Notes under the pieces: generated by a model | Told to the model about the DNA's origin: nothing | What the model saw: only the letters and a program-made list of their open reading frames with translations | Databases searched by the model: none | Shown: in pieces, positions 57,672 to 64,000 of the stretch | Layout: the number at the start of each line of letters is the position of its first letter | Position numbering within the stretch: position 1 is the stretch's first letter | Position numbers and translations under genes: made by a program | NCBI GenBank assembly: GCA_003402375.1 | Contig: QFXJ01000050.1 | Location: 50,743 to 114,742 of the forward strand | Source of the DNA: Candidatus Nitrotoga sp. CP45 | GTDB taxonomy: Bacteria > Pseudomonadota > Gammaproteobacteria > Burkholderiales > Gallionellaceae | DNA: 64,000 nt | Reading direction: 5' to 3'

Positions 57672-58754
57672 ATGACACTCGAACAAACTCCTCTGAATGC
57701 AGCACACCGCGCAATGGGCGCAAAGATGGTTGATTTTGGCGGCTGGGATATGCCGTTACATTACGGTTCGCAACTTGACGAACACCATCAAGTACGTCGC
57801 GATGCCGGCATGTTTGATGTCTCGCATATGCGAGTGGTCGATATGCGCGGCGAAGGGGTGCGCGACTTCTTGCGTTATCTGTTGGCAAACAACGTGGACA
57901 AACTGCAATCTTCCGGAAAGGCGCTGTATTCCTGCCTGTTGCGTCCAGATGGTGGTGTGATCGACGACCTCATCGTGTATTTTATGGATGAAATGTGGTT
58001 TCGCATCGTCGTGAATGCGGGTACAGCCGATAAGGATATTGCATGGATGATTGAACAGGCTACCATCCGCGCGCCGCAATTGCAGATCACATCACGCAAT
58101 GATCTGGCGATGATCGCGGTGCAAGGACCCAATGCGGCGGCAAAGCTATGGCAGGCCTTGCCCGAAGCACAAAAATTGGCGGAAGGGCTCAAACCCTTCA
58201 ATGCCGTAGAGTGCAATTCGATGTTTATCGCCCGGACTGGCTATACTGGCGAAGATGGCTTCGAGATCATACTACCGGCCACGGCTGCACCTTCCTTCTG
58301 GCAAACACTGAATAACGCGGGAGTAAAACCTATCGGGCTAGGCGCACGTGACACATTACGTCTGGAAGCCGGCATGAACCTTTACGGTCATGACATGGAC
58401 GAAACCATAAACCCACTCGAAGCCGGACTGGCGTGGACGGTAGATCTGGTGAGTGAACGCGACTTCATCGGTAAAGCTGCGCTCGTCACAAAACCTAAAA
58501 CCCGAAAGTTAGTTGGCCTTGTCTTACAGGATCGCGGGGTGCTCCGTGATCACCAAGTGGTACACAGCGACCATGGCGATGGCGAGATTACCAGCGGTAG
58601 TTTTTCACCCACGCTGAACCAATCAATCGCTTTGGCACGCATACCCTCTGCAGTGCAAATAGGCGACATGGTGCAGGTGGCGATTCGCGATAAAATGCTG
58701 GCAGCTAAGGTAGTGAAATACCCGTTCGTACGTAACGGCAAAGGCTTAATCTAA
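57672..58754 (+). CDS. gcvT: Aminomethyltransferase, glycine cleavage T protein
   Basis: A 360-residue protein from the ATG at 57672 (an open frame reaches back into the riboswitch, but [20 protein letters not shown] is the family's start). It transfers the methylene group from the lipoyl arm to tetrahydrofolate. [21 protein letters not shown] and the folate-binding YTGEDGFEI motif are present. gcvH follows 26 bases later, so both share the glycine-riboswitch transcript. Confidence 0.95.
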   Translation: MTLEQTPLNAAHRAMGAKMVDFGGWDMPLHYGSQLDEHHQVRRDAGMFDVSHMRVVDMRGEGVRDFLRYLLANNVDKLQSSGKALYSCLLRPDGGVIDDLIVYFMDEMWFRIVVNAGTADKDIAWMIEQATIRAPQLQITSRNDLAMIAVQGPNAAAKLWQALPEAQKLAEGLKPFNAVECNSMFIARTGYTGEDGFEIILPATAAPSFWQTLNNAGVKPIGLGARDTLRLEAGMNLYGHDMDETINPLEAGLAWTVDLVSERDFIGKAALVTKPKTRKLVGLVLQDRGVLRDHQVVHSDHGDGEITSGSFSPTLNQSIALARIPSAVQIGDMVQVAIRDKMLAAKVVKYPFVRNGKGLI

Positions 58755-58780
58755 TTTTTATTTTATTGGAGGATATAACC

Positions 58781-59182
58781 ATGAGCAATTCAAACAATCT
58801 GCCAGGTAACCTGAAGTACACCGCATCCCACGAGTGGGTCAAAAAAGAGACCGACGGTACGATCACTGTCGGCATTACCCAACACGCACAAGAGCTGCTG
58901 GGCGACATGGTATTCGTGGAAAATCCAGCAGTTGGCCGCCAACTAAAAGCCAAAGAAGAATGCGCAGTAGTAGAATCAGTAAAGGCTGCGGCTGACATTT
59001 ATGCACCTGTTACCGGTGTAGTGGTCGGGGTTAATTCTGAACTCGGCGATGCGCCAGAAAAGATCAATGCAGATCCTTATTCCGCATGGATGTTCAAAAT
59101 GAAGCCAGATAATGCCGCCGACACAGACACGTTAATGGATGCTGCCGCGTATCAGACACTAGTCGACAGTGAAGCACATTAA
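58781..59182 (+). CDS. gcvH: Glycine cleavage H protein
   Basis: A 133-residue lipoyl carrier from the ATG at 58781 (GGAGG ahead). [12 protein letters not shown] opens the fold, and Lys68 in [11 protein letters not shown] is the lipoylation site. It shuttles the aminomethyl group between the P, T and L proteins. Base composition looks like the neighbouring gcvT and unlike gcvP. Confidence 0.96.
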   Translation: MSNSNNLPGNLKYTASHEWVKKETDGTITVGITQHAQELLGDMVFVENPAVGRQLKAKEECAVVESVKAAADIYAPVTGVVVGVNSELGDAPEKINADPYSAWMFKMKPDNAADTDTLMDAAAYQTLVDSEAH

Positions 59183-59253
59183 GACGCTGTAATGGATGAG
59201 ATAACTCCCGCTTCTAATACCTATTTATACTCCTTTAAAAAATAAAGCCAGCA

Positions 59254-62124
59254 ATGATTACAACCGATAAATTTGTAAACCGTCATAACGGTCCCCGCAA
59301 AAATGATATTAAAGCAATGCTCGATACAATTGATGCAGGTTCTGTAGATGAATTAATTGATCAAACCATTCCTGCTGCGATCCGCTTAAAAAAACCGCTG
59401 AACTTACCATCTGGGATGACTGAATACCAATACCACAAGCATTTACGTGGTGTTGCGGCAAAGAATAAAATTTTTAAAACCTATATTGGTTTAGGTTATT
59501 ACAACACAATAATTCCTCCTGTTATCCAGAGAAATGTTTTAGAAAATCCGGGTTGGTATACCGCTTACACTCCTTATCAGGCAGAAATTTCACAAGGCCG
59601 TTTAGAGGCGCTGTTGAATTTTCAAACCATGATTATGGATTTAACCGGAATGGAAATAGCAAATGCATCATTACTGGATGAATCTACTGCAGCAGCTGAA
59701 GCAATGGCAATGTTGTTCAATAATCGCACGCACGGAGCAATTGAAAATGGAGCGAACAAGTTTTTCGTTTCCAACGAATGTTATCCGCAAACTATCGATT
59801 TATTAAAAACACGTTCAACTCCAATGGGGATTGAATTAGTGATTGGTGACTTTAAAACCGGAACGTTAGATAGCAGTATTTACGGGGCATTGCTTCAATA
59901 TCCAACCGCTGATGGCAAAGTTCACGATTACGCTGACTTTGTAACAAGGGCAAAAGCAAATGGAACCACCATTGCTGTAGCAGCCGATATACTGAGTTTG
60001 GTATTACTGACCCCTCCAGGCGAATGGGGAGCTGATGTTGTTGTTGGTTCCACACAACGCTTTGGTGTCCCCATGGGTTACGGCGGCCCGCACGCCGCCT
60101 ATTTTGCTTGCCGTGAAGAATATAAACGATCCATTCCTGGTCGCATCATTGGTGTTTCGATTGATGCGGATGGAAATCAGGCATTACGTATGGCGTTACA
60201 AACGCGCGAGCAACACATACGTAGAGACAAAGCCACTTCCAACATTTGTACCGCACAAGCATTATTAGCCATTATGGCAAGTATGTATGCGGTATATCAC
60301 GGCCCAGAAGGCCTCAAAGGGATTGCACAACAAGTACATTTTACTGCTATAGCATTGGCAACCGAGTTAAAAAAATTAGGCTATATCATTGAAGATGGAA
60401 TTTATTTTGATACCATCAAAATCAATGGAACAGACAATGCGAAATTTAAACAATTAGCGCAAGCAGCACAGATTAATTTCCGTTATACGGATAATGCGAT
60501 CACTATTTCTGTTGACCAAACTACCGATGCCGATGACTTGAATGCACTTATTAATGTATTCGCACAAGCCGTTGGCAAAACCCCCACTAAAATTACTGAA
60601 GAACAGATTTTTAATCAAACATCTTTGATCAAAAATCGTCAATCTTTGATTCTCCAACACCCTGTATTTAATATTTACCATTCCGAATCTGAGCTGATGC
60701 GGTATATCAAGCGATTGGAAAACAAGGATTTATCTTTGACACATTCAATGATTTCATTAGGCTCCTGTACTATGAAATTAAATGCCGCATCTGAATTGAT
60801 CCCTATTACATGGCCCGAGTTTGCACATATCCATCCCTTTGTACCCATTGAACAAGCAGCGGGTTACCATGAAATAATCGACGATCTAGATAAATCACTA
60901 AGTGAGATTACGGGTTTCGAAAAAATGAGTTTTCAGCCCAACAGCGGCGCACAGGGCGAATATGCCGGATTATTGGTCATCCAGGCATACCATCAGTCAC
61001 GTGGTGATGCGCACAGAAATATCGCGTTGATTCCCACATCGGCACACGGCACCAATCCTGCCAGTGCTGCAATGTGCGGTTTAAAGATAGTTTTGGTGAA
61101 ATGCGACAAAATAGGAAATATCGATGTAGCCGAATTGCGTGAAAAAGCAGTTCAGCATAAAGATAACCTGGCATGTTTAATGGTGACTTACCCCAGCACA
61201 CATGGTGTTTATGAAGAAAGCATCATCGAGATTACCAACATCATCCATGAGAATGGCGGACAAGTTTATATGGATGGCGCCAACATGAACGCACAGGTGG
61301 GCTTAACCAGCCCCGGCAATATTGGCGCTGATGTTTGCCACTTGAATTTACATAAAACTTTTGCAATTCCTCACGGTGGCGGCGGCCCAGGTATGGGGCC
61401 CATTGGCGTTGCAAAACATCTGGCTCCTTTTTTGCCTTCACATTCCTTAGTAAAAACTGGGGGAGGGAACGGCATACACGCAGTATCCGCAGCGCCTTAC
61501 GGTAGTGCACTAATTTTATTGATATCTTATGGATACATAAAAATGTTAGGCAACGATGGCGTTACCGAAGCAACACGTATCGCAATTTTAAATGCCAACT
61601 ATATTAAAGACTCATTAAAAGATCATTTCCCTACTTTATATAGTGGTGCAAATGGACGTTGCGCGCACGAAATGATTTTAGCCTGCGTTGCGTTTAAAAA
61701 AGAAGCCGGTATCGAAGTCGGGGACATTGCAAAGCGATTAATGGATTATGGATATCATGCACCGACCGTTTCATTCCCGGTAGCCGATACGTTAATGATT
61801 GAACCAACCGAAAGTGAATCAAAAGAAGAATTGGATCGTTTTTGCTCTGCTATGATTTCTATACGTAAAGAAATTGATGAAGTCATTACAGGTAACGCGG
61901 ATAAAGAAGATAACGTACTTAAAAATGCACCGCATACAGCGAAATCAGTTCTCACGAGCAATTGGAAACACAGCTATTCACGCGAAAAAGCCGTTTATCC
62001 ATTAAAGTGGGTACAAGACAACAAATTCTGGCCAAGTGTTGCCCGTGTAGACAATGTCCGTGGTGATAAAAATCTGATTTGTTCTTGCCCACCAATACAA
62101 GCGTATGCAGATAATGCGCTGTAA
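59254..62124 (+). CDS. gcvP: Glycine dehydrogenase (decarboxylating), single-chain P protein
   Basis: A 956-residue homodimeric-type P protein that decarboxylates glycine with [37 protein letters not shown] and the PLP lysine in [19 protein letters not shown] (near residue 700) are diagnostic. The gene is visibly more AT-rich than gcvT, gcvH and tpx around it, and the wording ([20 protein letters not shown]) resembles Bacteroidota GcvP more than a proteobacterial gcvPA/gcvPB pair. It is probably acquired. It lacks the riboswitch at its own start but is 71 bases after gcvH. Confidence 0.94.
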   Translation: MITTDKFVNRHNGPRKNDIKAMLDTIDAGSVDELIDQTIPAAIRLKKPLNLPSGMTEYQYHKHLRGVAAKNKIFKTYIGLGYYNTIIPPVIQRNVLENPGWYTAYTPYQAEISQGRLEALLNFQTMIMDLTGMEIANASLLDESTAAAEAMAMLFNNRTHGAIENGANKFFVSNECYPQTIDLLKTRSTPMGIELVIGDFKTGTLDSSIYGALLQYPTADGKVHDYADFVTRAKANGTTIAVAADILSLVLLTPPGEWGADVVVGSTQRFGVPMGYGGPHAAYFACREEYKRSIPGRIIGVSIDADGNQALRMALQTREQHIRRDKATSNICTAQALLAIMASMYAVYHGPEGLKGIAQQVHFTAIALATELKKLGYIIEDGIYFDTIKINGTDNAKFKQLAQAAQINFRYTDNAITISVDQTTDADDLNALINVFAQAVGKTPTKITEEQIFNQTSLIKNRQSLILQHPVFNIYHSESELMRYIKRLENKDLSLTHSMISLGSCTMKLNAASELIPITWPEFAHIHPFVPIEQAAGYHEIIDDLDKSLSEITGFEKMSFQPNSGAQGEYAGLLVIQAYHQSRGDAHRNIALIPTSAHGTNPASAAMCGLKIVLVKCDKIGNIDVAELREKAVQHKDNLACLMVTYPSTHGVYEESIIEITNIIHENGGQVYMDGANMNAQVGLTSPGNIGADVCHLNLHKTFAIPHGGGGPGMGPIGVAKHLAPFLPSHSLVKTGGGNGIHAVSAAPYGSALILLISYGYIKMLGNDGVTEATRIAILNANYIKDSLKDHFPTLYSGANGRCAHEMILACVAFKKEAGIEVGDIAKRLMDYGYHAPTVSFPVADTLMIEPTESESKEELDRFCSAMISIRKEIDEVITGNADKEDNVLKNAPHTAKSVLTSNWKHSYSREKAVYPLKWVQDNKFWPSVARVDNVRGDKNLICSCPPIQAYADNAL

Positions 62125-62150
62125 CACACCTTAACAAGAAGAAAGAAATC

Positions 62151-62678
62151 ATGGCTAATGAAACTTTAACTAACCCTGCTGTCACCTTGAACGGTACGCC
62201 CATTACATTGTTCGGTACTTTTCCAACCGTTGGTCAAATTGCCTCTGAATTCACGCTAGTGGACAAAGACCTAAAAGATGTGGCGTTAAAAGACTTTGTC
62301 GGCAAGCGCAAGGTTCTTAACATTGTGCCTAGTTTGGATACCGCCGTGTGCGCCACTTCTACACGCAAGTTTAACGAAGCGGCAAGCAAGCTCGACAATA
62401 CAGTAGTGCTGGTGATTTCCGCCGACTTACCCTTTGCTATGAGTCGCTTTTGCGTAGCTGAAGGATTGGACAATGTCACTACACTGTCCTTGATGCGCGG
62501 ACGGGATTTCATGCGGAACTACGGCGTAAAGATTGCTGATTCTGTATTACGTGGCTTAACCGCACGCGCTGTGCTGGTACTGGATGAGAATAACCACGTG
62601 TTGCACGCAGAGTTGGTGGACGACATCACACATGAACCTGACTACCAAGCCGCGATAAGTGCACTAACGCAGCACTAA
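62151..62678 (+). CDS. tpx: Thiol peroxidase Tpx
   Basis: A 175-residue atypical 2-Cys peroxiredoxin. The peroxidatic Cys67 is in [15 protein letters not shown] and the resolving Cys101 in [11 protein letters not shown]. It reduces peroxides with thioredoxin. AAGAAG lies before the ATG. It follows gcvP by 26 bases, which may be simple adjacency or shared transcription. Confidence 0.94.
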   Translation: MANETLTNPAVTLNGTPITLFGTFPTVGQIASEFTLVDKDLKDVALKDFVGKRKVLNIVPSLDTAVCATSTRKFNEAASKLDNTVVLVISADLPFAMSRFCVAEGLDNVTTLSLMRGRDFMRNYGVKIADSVLRGLTARAVLVLDENNHVLHAELVDDITHEPDYQAAISALTQH

Positions 62679-62737
62679 TACAACAAAGATAAAATAATCA
62701 AACAGCCTTCCTCTCTTCTCCCAAGTTGGAATGTGGG

Positions 62738-62881
62738 ATGGCTGTGCATGAAAATCCCCGCCTTCCCAACCACTTTTTTCTCGTCCACGGCAACCTGGCA
62801 CATGTTCCACCCGGTGCTGTGCAAACGATCAATTCCGATACACCTGTTCCGACGCGACCAACTTATATTGAGCGCGCCTGA
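62738..62881 (+). CDS. Possible 47-residue hypothetical protein
   Basis: A plus-strand frame reading MAVHENPRLPNHFFLVHGNL and ending RPTYIERA. No family is recognised, and the ribosome-binding site is weak (GGAATGTGGG). It may be a fragment of an older gene. It lies between tpx and the convergent MOSC gene. Confidence 0.25.
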   Translation: MAVHENPRLPNHFFLVHGNLAHVPPGAVQTINSDTPVPTRPTYIERA

Positions 62882-62899
62882 CTAAATGGAATTAGGCGT

Positions 62900-63607
62900 T
62901 CATTGAAAATTACGCGCTGAAGTATCGGCTGCGACATCAGTAGCGGTCGTCCGGGACAGGGTTGCCTTCCAGCTACCGGAGAGCGCCGGGCAATCCGCCA
63001 GAGCTTGTGCAGCCACATAATTCTCCTTACGATGGAGCATTACGTTATTCGCGGTCGCGACTGTCCATTCAGGATAAGGACGCTCCACCAAGGCCAATGC
63101 CGCTCCAGCTTGAACGTTTCCCTCGCGCAGAACACGGAAATACCAGCCTGTCTTGCCCGTGCGCACGACCCGCGCCACTAAGTCCTGAACCCTCCATCGG
63201 CGGGAAAGCTTCCAGCATGGCTGTCGAGGTTGAGAAATCTGTACCAATGCATCACCCAGCTCGAAAATATCACCGATGCAAGCCTTCGTTTCCAGTATCC
63301 CTGCCACAGTAAAGTTTTCTCCGAACGCGCCATTCGGCAACTCTTTACAATCTAGCTCGGCGAGCCAGAATGCGTAGTGTTCGAACGGATAGACGTTGAT
63401 TGCTTTGTCCGGCCCACCGTGGACGCGAAGATCAGCCTGCCCGTCGCCAGCCAAGTTAGTTGTTCCGACCCAAATTGGACTAAGCACAGTTTCCTTGAAA
63501 AAGCCGGTCGTCCACTCCTGGTCCATGGTGTTTGAAGCGTTAGGGGTACCCAGTGTTTTAGGCAGGCCGACCTGAATGGAAAGGAGTTGTATATCGGTAT
63601 GATTCAT
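62900..63607 (-). CDS. MOSC domain protein (YiiM-like)
   Basis: A 235-residue protein from the ATG at 63607 (AAGGA ahead). GDGQADLRVHGGPDKAINVY and GAFGENFTVAG are the MOSC/YiiM core motifs, and the conserved Cys that binds molybdenum cofactor sits in SQPRQPCWKL. C-terminal 3-alpha region from about 150. YiiM-like proteins handle N-hydroxylated substrates with Moco; the target here is unknown. Confidence 0.86.
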   Translation of the reverse strand: MNHTDIQLLSIQVGLPKTLGTPNASNTMDQEWTTGFFKETVLSPIWVGTTNLAGDGQADLRVHGGPDKAINVYPFEHYAFWLAELDCKELPNGAFGENFTVAGILETKACIGDIFELGDALVQISQPRQPCWKLSRRWRVQDLVARVVRTGKTGWYFRVLREGNVQAGAALALVERPYPEWTVATANNVMLHRKENYVAAQALADCPALSGSWKATLSRTTATDVAADTSARNFQ

Positions 63608-63985
63608 TGAAAATATCCTTATGTGAAAACCAATAGCCGGGCTCGGCTTTATTGCAACAATCCGGAGTTTTATCACACGTTTGATGCTTGGAGATCAGCG
63701 TCGCTTAAAGTTACCGTAACAAAGGCGACATCCAATTGACCAGTAGTTACTTAAATCACCCTTGAGCATCTTACTGTGCTTGCAGTTGCGAATGTTATCG
63801 GTTGTATTTTTGCTACTGTCATTACGCAGTTTCTTTTATAGTTGCAACAGTTTCCTGCTAAATGACCGTTTAAACAAAACCTGATTAGTTACGTGCCTCA
63901 GTTGGGTGTGATTTTTTACGTACAGGCTCATGTGGTGAGCCACTGAGGGGCGAATAATAGGCGCATTTACCCAAGGAGATGCGTC
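63608..63985. other. Intergenic region before the right edge
   Basis: 378 bases between the MOSC gene and the truncated gene at the edge. No gene is supported. CAAGGAGATG lies before the next ATG. The region from about 63885 may be the end of an insertion sequence, but no inverted repeat can be confirmed within the window. Confidence 0.4.
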
Positions 63986-64000
63986 ATGGCAATGAACCGA
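63986..64000 (+). CDS. Start of a gene, possibly IS1595-type transposase (5 codons visible)
   Basis: After a strong AAGGAG site the frame begins MAMNR and leaves the window. MAMN(R/K)VQF is a common start of IS1595-family transposases, so that is the best guess. Five residues cannot prove it. Confidence 0.3.

Overview
The window reads as a chromosomal stretch of a betaproteobacterium, most likely in the order Nitrosomonadales (a Gallionellaceae or Nitrosomonadaceae relative). This is inferred from gene content: a multicopper oxidase / two cytochromes c / copper nitrite reductase cluster in the order of the Nitrosomonas ncgABC-nirK locus, the dapF-DUF484-xerC block, zapA next to 6S RNA, and a tandem glycine riboswitch ahead of gcvT. 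No taxonomic search was possible, so the assignment is an inference.

Layout. 1-5.4 kb: housekeeping genes on the minus strand (rlmI-like methyltransferase, xerC, DUF484, dapF, TauE/SafE exporter, EVE protein, 6S RNA with its terminator, zapA, a small coiled-coil protein). 6.2-10.8 kb: a periplasmic copper/haem locus on the plus strand. It starts from a clear sigma70-like promoter that carries an inverted repeat between its -35 and -10 boxes, and encodes a type C two-domain multicopper oxidase, diheme and monoheme cytochromes c, NirK, a DUF1264 protein and one more monoheme cytochrome. 11-15.5 kb: a CusB/CusA-type heavy-metal RND pair with no outer-membrane channel gene.

15.5-21.2 kb is an accessory island. 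Its minus-strand genes (DUF3833-like protein, Tat-exported solute-binding protein, SMR protein, NYN-domain protein, DUF2971 protein) look like integron cassettes. Two attC-like sites are well formed and two are degenerate, and no integrase gene lies in the window. One attC is split by a REP-like hairpin, and the block is bracketed by two C-terminal relics of an IS1182-like transposase. The SMR protein has Lys where the family has its essential Glu14.

21.4-26.1 kb: a GH63-like glucosidase and a glycogen-debranching-type enzyme in one overlapping operon. 26.3-41.1 kb: a YdcF-family protein and a probable glycosylation locus: a GT2/StrF-like transferase, three TPR-GT41 (O-GlcNAc transferase-like) proteins, one of which carries two complete TPR-GT41 units in a single 1321-residue chain, a two-domain methyltransferase and a large secreted or anchored barrel-like protein. 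41.5-51.6 kb: kup, argA, yggX, a PfkB kinase, dacB, bioA and an N-terminally extended pyruvate kinase. 51.7-57.3 kb: an IS4 relic, pstS divergent from a phosphate porin with a near-consensus Pho box, an ArnT/PMT-like transferase and rpmE.

57.4-62.7 kb: tandem glycine riboswitch with terminator, gcvT, gcvH and gcvP (gcvP is AT-rich and looks Bacteroidota-like, so probably acquired), then tpx. 62.7-64 kb: a MOSC protein and the first codons of a probable transposase at the right edge.
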